From positions 62,001 through 126,000 of the forward strand of contig CANSRZ010000001.1 of NCBI GenBank assembly GCA_947649575.1: a stretch of DNA of 64,000 nucleotides, given 5' to 3'. The stretch is from an uncultured Clostridia bacterium (lineage in GTDB: Bacteria > Bacillota > Clostridia > Christensenellales > UBA1242). The notes beneath the pieces are model-generated. The model worked only from the letters and a program-made list of their open reading frames with translations, was not told the DNA's origin and did no database searches. The position numbers and the translations under genes were made by a program. This document shows positions 47,693 through 58,680 of this stretch, in pieces (position 1 is the first letter of the stretch; the number at the start of each line of letters is the position of its first letter).

Positions 47693-48205
47693 ATTTTTAA
47701 GGAATTATTGATTAACGAACAAATCAACGCTAGCGAAGTTAGATTAATCGACGAAAACGGAGAACAACTTGGAGTTGTTTCTTATAACGACGCCATGACA
47801 AAAGCCGAAGAAAAAGGTCTTGACCTTGTTATGATGGCGGGGAACTCTAAGCCGCCAGTTTGCAGACTTTTAAACTACGGAAAGTTTAAGTATGACGCGC
47901 TCAAAAAGGAGAAAGAAATCAGAAAATCTCAAAAAATTGTTGAGACCAAAGAAATTCATCTCTCTATGACTATCAACGAGCACGACATTGCTTATCGTGT
48001 GACTAGCGCAATCAAGTTCTTGCAAAACGGCGACAAAGTTAAAGTAGCGCTCCGCATGAAAGGTCGTGAGCAAGCTTATGCCAACAAAGGTGTTGAGATT
48101 GTTAAAGAGTTCATTGCCAGACTTTCTGAGTTCGGCAGCATGGACAAAGAGCCTGAAAAGGTTGGACGCAATATTTTTGCGATTGTAAACCCTAAAAAGA
48201 ATTAA
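47693..48205 (+). CDS. infC: Translation initiation factor IF-3, probably starting at ATT
   Basis: ATT 47693 gives (M)FKELLINEQINASEVRLIDENGEQLG with SD aaaagggg 9 nt upstream. Confidence 0.93.
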   Translation: MFKELLINEQINASEVRLIDENGEQLGVVSYNDAMTKAEEKGLDLVMMAGNSKPPVCRLLNYGKFKYDALKKEKEIRKSQKIVETKEIHLSMTINEHDIAYRVTSAIKFLQNGDKVKVALRMKGREQAYANKGVEIVKEFIARLSEFGSMDKEPEKVGRNIFAIVNPKKN

Positions 48206-48224
48206 ACAAAAGGAGATTATGGTT

Positions 48225-48419
48225 ATGCCAAAAAACAAAACACACAGCGGTGCAAAAAAGCGTTTCCGCGTTACAGCAAACGGCAATGTTAAATTTGCTA
48301 GACCTGGAAAGGGTCACTTCTTGACTAACAAAGCCAAGGCAAGAAAAAGAAAATTGAGAAAGGGGTCTTATATTGCAGGTAAGAACAACGACAATATTAA
48401 GACACTCTTAGGAAGATAG
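48225..48419 (+). CDS. rpmI: 50S ribosomal protein L35
   Basis: [24 protein letters not shown]. Confidence 0.97.
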   Translation: MPKNKTHSGAKKRFRVTANGNVKFARPGKGHFLTNKAKARKRKLRKGSYIAGKNNDNIKTLLGR

Positions 48420-48429
48420 GAGGCCGAAC

Positions 48430-48771
48430 ATGAGAATTAAACGTGGTGTTAACGCAGTTAAAAAGCGTCGTGCAATTTTAAAAAGCGCAAAAGGTTATAG
48501 AGGTGCTAAATCTAAACAATACAGAGCAGCTCGTGAACAAGTTATGAAGAGCGGACTTTATGCTTATATTGGCCGCAAGCAAAAGAAGAGAGATTTTAGA
48601 GCTCTTTGGATTACAAGAATCAATGCAGCTTGCAGACTTAATGGAATTTCATATTCTAAATTTATCGCTGGCTTAAAAGCTAAGAACATTGACCTTAACA
48701 GAAAAGTTCTTGCAGACATGGCAGTTCGCGATGCAGCCGCTTTCACAGCTCTTGTAAATCAAGTTAAATAA
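48430..48771 (+). CDS. rplT: 50S ribosomal protein L20
   Basis: [37 protein letters not shown]. Confidence 0.98.
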   Translation: MRIKRGVNAVKKRRAILKSAKGYRGAKSKQYRAAREQVMKSGLYAYIGRKQKKRDFRALWITRINAACRLNGISYSKFIAGLKAKNIDLNRKVLADMAVRDAAAFTALVNQVK

Positions 48772-48844
48772 GCCTAACGCTTGGCGACTATCAATTAACG
48801 AATTTAAAATTTAACTTTATTCGTTAATAACAAAGAGTGCTATT

Positions 48845-49120
48845 GGTACCTTTTCTTGCAAGAAAAATAAGCAAAAAAAACTAAAACAAGTTTTTCTAAA
48901 CTTTTTCTAAGTTATTGAAAGGCTTGTTTTTTTGCTTATCTTTATAAAATTTGTTTGACTTTTTTTATTTCTCTTTTTATAATAAGAATGAAAATAAATT
49001 TAATTTTAACGCTTTGCAAAATTGGCAGGAGAATAAAAAAACATAGTGCTTACTCAAAGCCAATTTAAAAAGCGTTAATACTTAGATTTCTTTTGCTTCT
49101 TTTCTCAAAAAGAAAAGAAG
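48845..49120. repeat. Paired intergenic repeat (copies 5-left, degenerate, and 5-right)
   Basis: Left ttttcttgcaagaaaa + aacaagtttttc...ggcttgtttt; right ttaacgctttgcaaaattggc (49006-)/gccaatttaaaaagcgttaa (-49079) + cttcttttctcaaaaagaaaagaag (49096-49120). Confidence 0.8.
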
Positions 49121-49134
49121 AGAACGGAGAAAAA

Positions 49135-49878
49135 ATGGAAAAAATCACTAACAATCTTCTGAAAGAATTAAAGAAACAAAAAAAAGAGGGAGGCCTCTTA
49201 TTTTTGGACAATATCAAAATCATCAATGACGCAATCAAAAATGAACTGATTAAACCTAAATATATATTGGTTGAAAAGGAAGAACTTAATGTGTATGAAA
49301 CTTGCCAAGTGTTTAAGGTTGAACGCAGTGTTATTCAACAACTTGCTGATACAAAGACACCACAGGGAGTATTATGCATTGCAGACTACCTACAACATAT
49401 GGTGGAAATTCCTAAAAACAACTTTCTTGTTATTGACGGCTTGCAAGACCCTGGCAATGTTGGCACACTTATCAGAACAGCCTATGCAGCGGACTTTAAC
49501 GAGGTGTTTTTGATTGATAGTGTGCGCATTACAAACTCAAAACTTGTGCGCAGCAGCGTGGGTACGATCTTTTCAGCCAAGGTTTATGAAATGACAAGGG
49601 CTGAGTTTATAGAGTTCGCAAAAAAGCACAAATTGACGCTACTCAAAGCTGATATGAACGGCGAGAGCATATTCTCGTTTGTAGATAAACCAATAAAAAC
49701 AGCTTCACTGCCACTTGGCGTAGTCGTTGGCAACGAGGGGCAAGGGGTTAGCAAAGAAATTGGCGACCTTTGCACAATTTCAGTAAAAATCCCTATGCAA
49801 GAGGGGATTGAAAGCCTAAATGCAGCGGTCAGCGGCGCAATTATCATGTATGAAATCAACAAAAAAAGACTGAGCTAA
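49135..49878 (+). CDS. SpoU/TrmH-family 23S rRNA/tRNA 2'-O-methyltransferase
   Basis: VIDGLQDPGNVGTLIRTAYAADF; LGVVVGNEGQGVSKEI; IPMQEGIESLNAAVSGAIIMYE. Confidence 0.93.
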   Translation: MEKITNNLLKELKKQKKEGGLLFLDNIKIINDAIKNELIKPKYILVEKEELNVYETCQVFKVERSVIQQLADTKTPQGVLCIADYLQHMVEIPKNNFLVIDGLQDPGNVGTLIRTAYAADFNEVFLIDSVRITNSKLVRSSVGTIFSAKVYEMTRAEFIEFAKKHKLTLLKADMNGESIFSFVDKPIKTASLPLGVVVGNEGQGVSKEIGDLCTISVKIPMQEGIESLNAAVSGAIIMYEINKKRLS

Positions 49879-49893
49879 TCAGTCTTTTTTATT
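49865..49893. terminator. Terminator between convergent genes
   Basis: aaaagactgagctaatcagtctttttta. Confidence 0.8.
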
Positions 49894-49896
49894 TTA

Positions 49897-50217
49897 TTAG
49901 AAAGGTCTTTGATCTTCAATCTCAGCCTCTAAATCGTTTATCTTTTTTGTATATTCATCAATAATTTGTTGTTGCTTCTCATATATTTTGCATTCCTCTT
50001 CATAATTTACACGGGAAATCTCATTTCTAAGATAATTTTCAGGCGTCATTTCAACCCCACCCAATTCTTCTGTTCTATAAACGCCCTTTTTCTTGTCATA
50101 TTTCATTTTGACATTTTCATTGAGAGGACAGATAATTTCGTTAGGCAATTGATAAGTGCCAGAAACTTGTGTTATATTCCCTATTTTTACATTTTCTTTT
50201 ATTTTTACTATTGGCAT
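49897..50217 (-). CDS. Hypothetical protein
   Basis: MPIVKIKENVKIGNITQVSGTYQLPNEIICPLNENVKMKYDKKKGVYRTEELGG..., SD aaaaaggag upstream on the minus strand. Confidence 0.65.
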   Translation of the reverse strand: MPIVKIKENVKIGNITQVSGTYQLPNEIICPLNENVKMKYDKKKGVYRTEELGGVEMTPENYLRNEISRVNYEEECKIYEKQQQIIDEYTKKINDLEAEIEDQRPF

Positions 50218-50363
50218 ATTATTTCTCCTTTTTGACAACTTCATTATATCACACATTTCACCATTCGTCAATACCCAAATTTAAAAAACTTCTCATATTC
50301 GCTTGACAGTGAGGGAAGTTTTGAGTTATATTTGATTATAAATAAAACTTAGGAGGACTTTTT

Positions 50364-51092
50364 ATGTCAGGACATTCAAAATGGCACAATATTCAAGCAA
50401 GAAAGGGCAAAAGTGACGCTGCTCGTGGCAAAATTTTTACTAAAATTGGCAGAGAGATTGCCGTTGTGGTTAAGGCGGGCGGTAGCGACCCAGTTTCTAA
50501 TCCTAGACTTAAAGATGTTATTGCAAAGGCTAAACAAAACAATATGCCTAACGATACAATTGAGCGTTCTATTAAAAAGGCGTCAGGGGAACTTGCTGGC
50601 GTGAACTATGAAAGTTGCGTTTATGAAGGTTATGGCGTGGGCGGTTCGGCTGTTATCGTTGAATGCTTAACCGACAACAAAAACAGAACCGCTGGCGATG
50701 TTCGTCATGCTTTTGATAAGTTTGGCGGCTCTATGGGAAGCACTGGTTGCGTAAGTTATTTATTTCAACGCAAAGGTCTGGTTGATGTCTCAAACGAGGG
50801 CGTTGATGCTGACGAACTTATGCTGACTGCTCTTGACGCGGGGGCTAAAGACGTTGTCGAGTACGACGACAGTCTTGAAATAATAACCGAGCCTAACAAC
50901 TGCAACGCCGTGGCTGAGGCGTTAACTAAGGCGGGCTATAATGTTTTATCTAGCGATGTACAAATGGTGCCAGATAATTATGTTGACCTTGACGAAGCAA
51001 AACTTGCAACTTTCAACCGCATGATTGACATGCTTGAAGATAGCGACGATGTTCAAGAAGTTTATCACAATGTAAACAACATTGAAGATTAA
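50364..51092 (+). CDS. yebC: YebC/PmpR-family protein
   Basis: [32 protein letters not shown]. Confidence 0.97.
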   Translation: MSGHSKWHNIQARKGKSDAARGKIFTKIGREIAVVVKAGGSDPVSNPRLKDVIAKAKQNNMPNDTIERSIKKASGELAGVNYESCVYEGYGVGGSAVIVECLTDNKNRTAGDVRHAFDKFGGSMGSTGCVSYLFQRKGLVDVSNEGVDADELMLTALDAGAKDVVEYDDSLEIITEPNNCNAVAEALTKAGYNVLSSDVQMVPDNYVDLDEAKLATFNRMIDMLEDSDDVQEVYHNVNNIED

Positions 51093-51222
51093 CTTTTCTT
51101 TTTGATAAAAGAAGCGAAATAATTTAAATAATTATTTTTACTTTAAATTTTAAAAAGTTCATAAATACAATTAACTTATAGTTTTTTAAAATTGTAAGAT
51201 TATAATACAAAGGAGAAGATTT

Positions 51223-51468
51223 ATGTGGAATGATACTGAGTGGAATAATAATGATGAGGACATTCGAGAGGCTAATGGTATTTCTTTTCAAAAAGCAAGA
51301 AGAGAAAATTCTAGAAACGAACTTGCAAAAATCCAAGAGCAAATTGCAGGCGGTTTATCAGATGAAGCTTTGGCTAAAGCAATTAGGCGCCAAAGTGAAC
51401 TTAAAGACATAATTTCTTATGTTGACGAAATTCTTGGCGAAACACAAGGCGCTGAACAAGAGTTTTAA
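51223..51468 (+). CDS. Hypothetical protein (81 aa)
   Basis: SD aaaggag, ATG, terminator directly downstream. Confidence 0.6.
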   Translation: MWNDTEWNNNDEDIREANGISFQKARRENSRNELAKIQEQIAGGLSDEALAKAIRRQSELKDIISYVDEILGETQGAEQEF

Positions 51469-51494
51469 AAAGGAGTAACAAACTCCTTTTTTTG
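51466..51494 (+). terminator. Rho-independent terminator
   Basis: aaaaaggagtaacaaactcctttttttg. Confidence 0.8.
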
Positions 51495-51529
51495 TTTGAC
51501 AAAAATCTTGTATTTTGTTAAACTTAGGT

Positions 51530-52024
51530 ATGGTAATTTTAGGAATTGACCCTGGTTATGCAATTATTGGTTATGGGCTGATTGATACAAGCAAAAGCGG
51601 AAGTAATATGGTCATCGATTATGGCGCGATAACAACGCCAAAGGAAGATAGCATGCCAATCCGTTTGCAGGCAATCGACGACAGCCTGAAATATTTGTTT
51701 GACACTTACAAACCTGATGTTGTTGCAATTGAAGAGTTGTTCTTTTTCAAAAATCAAAAGACTGTTATTCCTGTTGCCCAGGCAAGGGGAGTTATTGTGC
51801 TGGCATGCCAAAAATATTGCGGAAAAATTTACGAATATACACCGCTTCAAATCAAGCAAGCATTAACAGGCAATGGAAGAGCCGAAAAAGCACAAGTTCA
51901 ATACATGGTCAAAGCGATACTTGGCTTGAACTCAGTTCCTAAGCCAGACGACACAGCCGATGCTCTCGCCGTTGCCATTTGCCACAGCCAGACAAGCAGT
52001 CAATTAAACAATAATAAAATGTAA
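51530..52024 (+). CDS. ruvC: Crossover junction endodeoxyribonuclease RuvC
   Basis: MVILGIDPGYAIIGYGLID; AIEELFFFKNQKTVIPVAQARG; DDTADALAVAICH. Confidence 0.97.
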   Translation: MVILGIDPGYAIIGYGLIDTSKSGSNMVIDYGAITTPKEDSMPIRLQAIDDSLKYLFDTYKPDVVAIEELFFFKNQKTVIPVAQARGVIVLACQKYCGKIYEYTPLQIKQALTGNGRAEKAQVQYMVKAILGLNSVPKPDDTADALAVAICHSQTSSQLNNNKM

Positions 52025-52034
52025 TTTCTATTGT

Positions 52035-52281
52035 GTTACTTTTCTTAATAAGAAAAGTAACCAAAAGAAAATAAATTTGCGACACTTGATAAATTATTTA
52101 TCTTCGCGTCGCAAATGAACTTGCTTTTAATTATTTCATTTATTCAAAATGAAATAAATTAAATATATTCTTAACGCTTTCTTATTTTTGCAAAAATGTT
52201 AAAAAAGAAACAATCAAAGCAAAAATATGGAAGCGTTAAAAATAAGTTTTCTTTTGCTTCTTTTCTTTAAAAGAAAAGAAG
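52035..52281. repeat. Paired intergenic repeat (copies 7-left and 7-right) between ruvC and ruvA
   Basis: Left gttacttttcttaataagaaaagtaac (52035-52061) + caaaagaaaat + atttgcgac...gtcgcaaat; right ttaacgctttcttatttttgc.../gcaaaaatatggaagcgttaa + cttcttttctttaaaagaaaagaag (52257-52281). Confidence 0.9.
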
Positions 52282-52297
52282 ATTAAAAGGTCATAAT

Positions 52298-52885
52298 ATG
52301 ATTAGTTTTTTAAGAGGAATAATTGAAGAAAAAACAGAAAATAGCGTAATAATCGACGTAAATGGCGTGGGCTATGAAGTGAGCGTTTCGACCACGACTA
52401 TGTCTAGCCTCCCGATTGGCGAAATGGCAAAAGTTTTGACATATATGGCAGTTCGTGAGGACGGCGTGTATTTGTTCGGGTTTTCAAGCCATGAAGAGCG
52501 CGACCTCTTCAATAAACTTATCACAGTCAGCGGGATTGGTCCAAAAGTGGCAATTAGTATTTTATCTGGCATGAATTTGGGCGATTTAACTGTTGCTATC
52601 GTTAAACAAGACCTGAAAATGCTTTCAACTATCAAAGGCCTTGGCAAAAAGACTGCTGAAAGATTGTGCGTTGAACTTAAAGATAAACTTGACATGCTTG
52701 GAATGTCAGAGCAAGAAACTTTGGCGGTGGATTATAACGAGGACGCCGTTCAAATGGCAACTGACACGCTGATTTCACTTGGCATTAACAAAAACGAGGC
52801 ATATAGTTTGGCAAGAGCAAACGCTGGCAACAATGCGACTGCCGAAGAAATTATTTCCAAAGCATTAAGGGGGTATAGAGGATGA
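52298..52885 (+). CDS. ruvA: Holliday junction DNA helicase subunit RuvA
   Basis: [63 protein letters not shown]. Confidence 0.97.
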   Translation: MISFLRGIIEEKTENSVIIDVNGVGYEVSVSTTTMSSLPIGEMAKVLTYMAVREDGVYLFGFSSHEERDLFNKLITVSGIGPKVAISILSGMNLGDLTVAIVKQDLKMLSTIKGLGKKTAERLCVELKDKLDMLGMSEQETLAVDYNEDAVQMATDTLISLGINKNEAYSLARANAGNNATAEEIISKALRGYRG

Positions 52886-53913
52886 TTGAAAGCACACGCG
52901 ACAAAAATTTGGATGACAATCGCTTTATCACAAGCACAAAAAACTTAACTGACGCTGAGATTGAAAATTCACTTCGTCCTACTTCTTTTGACGAGTATGT
53001 AGGGCAGGAAAAAGCAAAGGAAAGTTTATCAGTTTACATTCAAGCAGCAAAAGCCAGAAAGGAAAGCCTAGATCATGTGCTTCTTTATGGGCCGCCAGGA
53101 CTCGGAAAAACAACTCTTTCAAGAATTATAGCCAATGAAATGGGGGCTTCCTTTAAAGTTACATCAGGGCCAGCAATTGAACATGCCGCAGACCTTGCTG
53201 CAATCTTGACAAATCTCAATCAAAATGATGTTTTGTTTATAGACGAAATTCATAGACTCAATAAAACAGTTGAAGAAATTTTGTATCCTGCGATGGAAGA
53301 CTTTGCTCTTGACTTTATTGTCGGCAAAGGTCCGTCTGCAAGAAATATGCGTCTTAAAATCAAACCTTTCACGCTTATCGGAGCAACCACAAGAGCGGGA
53401 ATGCTTACAAATCCTCTTCGTGACCGCTTTGGCGTGATTTGCCGTCTTGAACTTTATTCGGTGGAAGATTTGCAAGTTATTATTTCACGCTCAGCCAAGA
53501 TTTTAGGCATTGATATAGATAAAGAGGCCAGCATTGAAATTGCTCGTCGCTCACGCGGAACACCTCGAATTGCAAATCGCCTTTTGAAACGTGTGCGTGA
53601 CTATGCACAAGTTTTAGGAGCAGGCAAAATTACAGTTGAAGTTACAAAGCAGACGCTCAAGAAAATGGATATTGACGAACTTGGACTCGATACAATTGAC
53701 CGCAAAATTTTATTGTCAATCATAGATAAATTTGGCGGTGGACCTGTCGGCCTTGACACGCTTGCAGCCACAATAAGTGAAGACGCAACCACAATCGAAG
53801 ATGTATATGAGCCATATCTTTTACAACTCGGCTTTATATCACGCACGCCACGCGGCAGAGTCGCTTTAGAGCCAGCATATAAACATTTAGGCAAAGAATT
53901 TCTTGCGAAATAA
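52882..53913 (+). CDS. ruvB: Holliday junction DNA helicase RuvB
   Basis: [68 protein letters not shown]. Confidence 0.98.
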   Translation: MIESTRDKNLDDNRFITSTKNLTDAEIENSLRPTSFDEYVGQEKAKESLSVYIQAAKARKESLDHVLLYGPPGLGKTTLSRIIANEMGASFKVTSGPAIEHAADLAAILTNLNQNDVLFIDEIHRLNKTVEEILYPAMEDFALDFIVGKGPSARNMRLKIKPFTLIGATTRAGMLTNPLRDRFGVICRLELYSVEDLQVIISRSAKILGIDIDKEASIEIARRSRGTPRIANRLLKRVRDYAQVLGAGKITVEVTKQTLKKMDIDELGLDTIDRKILLSIIDKFGGGPVGLDTLAATISEDATTIEDVYEPYLLQLGFISRTPRGRVALEPAYKHLGKEFLAK

Positions 53914-53922
53914 GGAGAATAA

Positions 53923-54504
53923 ATGGAAGCAATAACTATTGCCGAAAACGAAAAGTTTTTAAGACAAAAATCTAAGAAGGTTCTTTTCCCTGATAATGAC
54001 TTGCAAAAAGAAATTGAGATTTTAAAAGAATTTGGAAGAACACATGAAATTTGTCTTGCTTTGGCATCAATTCAAATTGGGATACCTAAAAATTTAGTTA
54101 TAATAAAAACCAAAACATCAGATTTGAAAATTATGGCTGAAAAAGATTGGCTTATTTTAATTAATCCTCAAATACTTTCTCAAAAAGGAAAAACAAGCTC
54201 TTGGGAAGCATGCATGAGTTGCTTACCTCATGTGAGTTTAGTTGAAAGACCTTATCAAATGGATATTAAATATCAAAATGAAAAAGGTGAAGAAAAAATC
54301 GAACATTTTGAAGGCTTTGTCTGCACAGTTTTATCACATGAACTTGACCATCTCGACGGAATTTTCCACATGGATAGGTCAAATCAAACCTTACAAATGA
54401 ATCTCGAAGAAAGAGCATTATGGAGAAAAGAGCATCCTTACAAAGTTATTTCAAAAGACTGTGAATTTGAATATAAACCAATTGAAAAAGGTTTACAAAA
54501 ATGA
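53923..54504 (+). CDS. Divergent peptide deformylase-like protein
   Basis: Motif 1 ALASIQIG, motif 2 EACMSC, motif 3 HELDHLDG. Confidence 0.85.
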   Translation: MEAITIAENEKFLRQKSKKVLFPDNDLQKEIEILKEFGRTHEICLALASIQIGIPKNLVIIKTKTSDLKIMAEKDWLILINPQILSQKGKTSSWEACMSCLPHVSLVERPYQMDIKYQNEKGEEKIEHFEGFVCTVLSHELDHLDGIFHMDRSNQTLQMNLEERALWRKEHPYKVISKDCEFEYKPIEKGLQK

Positions 54505-54851
54505 CTTTGAAACAATTACAAAATGCATTATTAAAAAGCTATTCAGAAGAGACAGCTTATCCAGATTGGCAAAATAAATGGAATAAACGCAAGCCAACCA
54601 TAGGACAATGTGCTATAACAGCCTTGCTTGTTCAATTTTATTTCGGCGGAGAGATTTACAAACACAACATAGAAGACCATTATTTTAATTTTATAAATGG
54701 TGAAGTGATTGATTTAACAAAAGAACAATTTGATTATCGATTAGATTACTCAAATTCTCAACTAAAACAACCAGACCTAACAAAAGCAAACACTTTGGAA
54801 AGATTTGAGTTGTTAAAAAATAGAGTTGAAAATTATTTAAACAATAAGTAA
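54501..54851 (+). CDS. YunG-like protein
   Basis: PDWQNKWNKRKPTIGQCAITALLVQFYFGGEIYK...DHYFNFINGEVIDLTKEQF. Confidence 0.75.
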   Translation: MTLKQLQNALLKSYSEETAYPDWQNKWNKRKPTIGQCAITALLVQFYFGGEIYKHNIEDHYFNFINGEVIDLTKEQFDYRLDYSNSQLKQPDLTKANTLERFELLKNRVENYLNNK

Positions 54852-54860
54852 ATTTAATAA

Positions 54861-54926
54861 TTTCTTTCTCGAAGAGAAAAAAATATTATATTTCTTTTGA
54901 TTACTTTTCTTTAAAAGAAAAGTAAT
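54861..54926 (+). repeat. Intergenic repeat copy 8 (short form)
   Basis: tttctttctcgaagagaaa then cttttg + palindrome attacttttctttaaaagaaaagtaat (54900-54926). Confidence 0.8.
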
Positions 54927-54937
54927 GATGAATAAAC

Positions 54938-55975
54938 ATGACAGATAAAAATTTATTATTAAAAAGTTCTTATTATTATGATTTGCCTGAGGAACTCATA
55001 GCACAGACGCCTGTTGAGCCAAGAGATAGCTCACGGCTTTTGTGTTACAATAAAATCGAGGATAAGATTGAGCACAAGCATTTTTATGATATAGTGGATT
55101 ATCTACAAAAGGGTGATGTGCTAGTTATCAATAATACTCGTGTTTTGCCTGCAAGGTTGTATGGCTACAAAGACACGGGTGCAAAAATTGAAATACTGCT
55201 TCAAAAGCGAATTAACTTAACCACTTGGGAAGTTATTGCACGGCCACAAAAACGCTTAGACATTGGCACAAAAGTAACTTTTAGTGAAAAATTGTCTTGT
55301 GTCGTTTTGGAAAAAGGCGAGTATGGCGCTTGCAAAATCAAGTTTGACTTTGATGGTGTGTTTGAACAAAGACTGAGCGAGGTCGGAACAATGCCATTGC
55401 CACCATATATTCATGAAAAACTTAAAAATCAAGAGCGTTATCAAACAGTTTACTCAAAAGTTGAGGGTTCTTCGGCAGCACCGACAGCAGGACTTCATTT
55501 CACACCAGAACTTCTTGAAAAAATCAAAGCAAAAGGAATTGAAATTGTTGAGGTTTTGCTTCATGTTGGACTTGGGACTTTTAGACCTGTCAAAGAGGAT
55601 AATATTTTAAATCACCAAATGCACAGCGAACATATTGAAATGACAGAAGAAAACGCTAAAGCACTAAATTTAGCCAAGCAAGAGGGCAGGCGAATTATTG
55701 CCGTTGGGACAACCTCTGTTCGAGTGCTTGAAAGCACAGCAAATGAACAAGGAATAATCATTCCGCAAGTGACAGACACCGAAATTTTCATTTATCCAGG
55801 CTACAAGTTCAAGTTCGTTGACGCACTTATAACAAACTTCCACTTGCCAGAAAGCACACTAATTATGCTTGTTTCCGCCTTTGTAGGCTACGAGCAAACT
55901 ATGAAAATTTACAATACTGCCGTAAAAGAAAGATATCGTTTTTTCTCATTCGGCGACGCAATGTTATTATATTAA
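54938..55975 (+). CDS. queA: S-adenosylmethionine:tRNA ribosyltransferase-isomerase
   Basis: YYDLPEELIAQTPVEPRDSSRLL; GSSAAPTAGLHFTPELL; TNFHLPESTLIMLVSAF. Confidence 0.98.
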   Translation: MTDKNLLLKSSYYYDLPEELIAQTPVEPRDSSRLLCYNKIEDKIEHKHFYDIVDYLQKGDVLVINNTRVLPARLYGYKDTGAKIEILLQKRINLTTWEVIARPQKRLDIGTKVTFSEKLSCVVLEKGEYGACKIKFDFDGVFEQRLSEVGTMPLPPYIHEKLKNQERYQTVYSKVEGSSAAPTAGLHFTPELLEKIKAKGIEIVEVLLHVGLGTFRPVKEDNILNHQMHSEHIEMTEENAKALNLAKQEGRRIIAVGTTSVRVLESTANEQGIIIPQVTDTEIFIYPGYKFKFVDALITNFHLPESTLIMLVSAFVGYEQTMKIYNTAVKERYRFFSFGDAMLLY

Positions 55976-56040
55976 AATTTGCATACTAACAATATATTGT
56001 GACTAGTATGCGCATACAACCTACAATATATAGATTTTAA

Positions 56041-57192
<1,152 letters not shown>

Positions 57193-57210
57193 GGCACAAA
57201 AAGGAGCAAT

Positions 57211-57817
57211 ATGAACAAAGCAAAACCAAAGAAAATTTTAATCGATGTTGATGATGTTATTATAACGGATACTGAAAATGTTTATTTAAAAGTGCTTAAT
57301 AATGTTTTTGGAACAAATTTAAAAACTGAAAATTTAACAAGCTATCATGTAGAAGATTACCAATTGGAAGACCATACTGGTTTGACGCAAGAGCAAAAGA
57401 TATATTATTATCAAGAGCTTCGCAAATTCAATGCCTATGAAAATGCTGTTGTAAGTCAAGAGTGTATTGACACTATTAAAAGACTTAATCAAGTTCATAA
57501 TGTTTATATTTTGTTCAGCCGTGACATTCAGATATAAACCAGAGGAGAGCGCTCCATATTTCAAATATAAATATGATTTTTTAAGAAAAGTTTTACCTTT
57601 TTTAAATCCAAAAAATTTTATTTTTACTTCTGCAAAAACCATGCTTGATGCAGATGTTTTGATTGACGACAGACCTAGCAATCTTATGGGTGAGGGCATA
57701 AAAACAAAACTGCTCTTTACAGCTTTCCATAATAAAGCCATTAGCAAAGACGAGCTTGACAGACTGAATTTCATCCGTGTCAATAATTGGCAAGAAGTTG
57801 AAAGAATTTTGTTATAA
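57211..57817 (+). pseudogene. 5'-nucleotidase/HAD-like protein, copy 1, single-nt frameshift near 57509-57512
   Basis: KKILIDVDDVIITD...NVYI / CSAVTFRYK...NFIFTSAKTMLDADVLIDDRPSNL...TAFHNKAISKDELDRLNFIRVNNWQEVERILL in two frames. Confidence 0.7.
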
Positions 57818-57828
57818 AGGGAAAAATA

Positions 57829-58394
57829 ATGAAAAAGATTTTAATTGATATTGATGATGTTATTTGTGAAAATGTTTATTTTGATGTTATGAAAAAAGTT
57901 ACAGGTTCAGATATTGATTTAGATGACTGCAAACATTATAAAATTGAGGACAATTTTAACGTAACGGCAGAGCAGAAAGCTGAATTTTTTAAGCGCATTT
58001 GCAATGACAACATTTATAAAACTGCAAAATTGAAAACAAACTGCAAAGAAGTTATTGAAAAGTTGAACAAGAGATATGAAATTTATATTTGTTCGGCAGT
58101 AGTTGTCAGCGGGAACAAAGATGATAGCGGAAACTTATTTACTGAGAAATTTAATTTTCTTTGCAAAAATTTCCCTTTTCTTAACCCAAACAATTTTATA
58201 TTTTGTTCTGTAAAACTATGTTTCGGGCTGATATTATGATAGATGACAAGGCTGAAAATTTGGAGGGGAATAATAAAAGGATGAAACTACTTTTTACCGC
58301 CTTTCATAACAAAAATATCAGTGAGAAAGAGCTGAAAGAGCAAGGCCTTATAAGGGTTACTGATTGGAAAGAGGTTGAGAAGATTTTATTATAA
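57829..58394 (+). pseudogene. 5'-nucleotidase/HAD-like protein, copy 2, single-nt frameshift near 58212-58215
   Basis: KKILIDIDDVICENV...EIYICSAVVVSG...NFIFCSVK / TMFRADIMIDDKAENL...TAFHNKNISEKELKEQGLIRVTDWKEVEKILL in two frames. Confidence 0.7.
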
Positions 58395-58488
58395 GGCGAA
58401 AGCAAATCAAAAAAGGCGGATGCCTTTTTTTGATGAGGTAATCGCAAAGCGATTACCTGCAAAATCGCAGATTTTGCTTGCTTTCGCC
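58395..58488. repeat. Nested inverted repeat: outer 11-bp stem enclosing three hairpins
   Basis: Outer ggcgaaagcaa/ttgctttcgcc; inner aaaaaaggcggatgcctttttt, aggtaatcgc-aaa... gcgattacct, gcaaaatc-gca-gattttgc. Confidence 0.85.
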
Positions 58489-58680
58489 GTACTTGGCTCG
58501 TGGATTTTCCACACTTATGTATCAAATCTCAATTATAGATTAATATAACAATTTTTTTATATTATTAAAAAATAATTGACTTGTATTAGCTTTTTAGTGT
58601 ATAATTAAATTGTAAAAATGGGTTAATTTGAGCCAATCTCAATAATAGCCTATTTTTGCAAATTTAAAAGGGGAAAAGTT

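Noticed and set aside
51093-51120. cttttctttttgataaaagaagcgaa after yebC as a full repeat copy
   Set aside because: Only a degenerate half of module A; counted as a trace, not a copy
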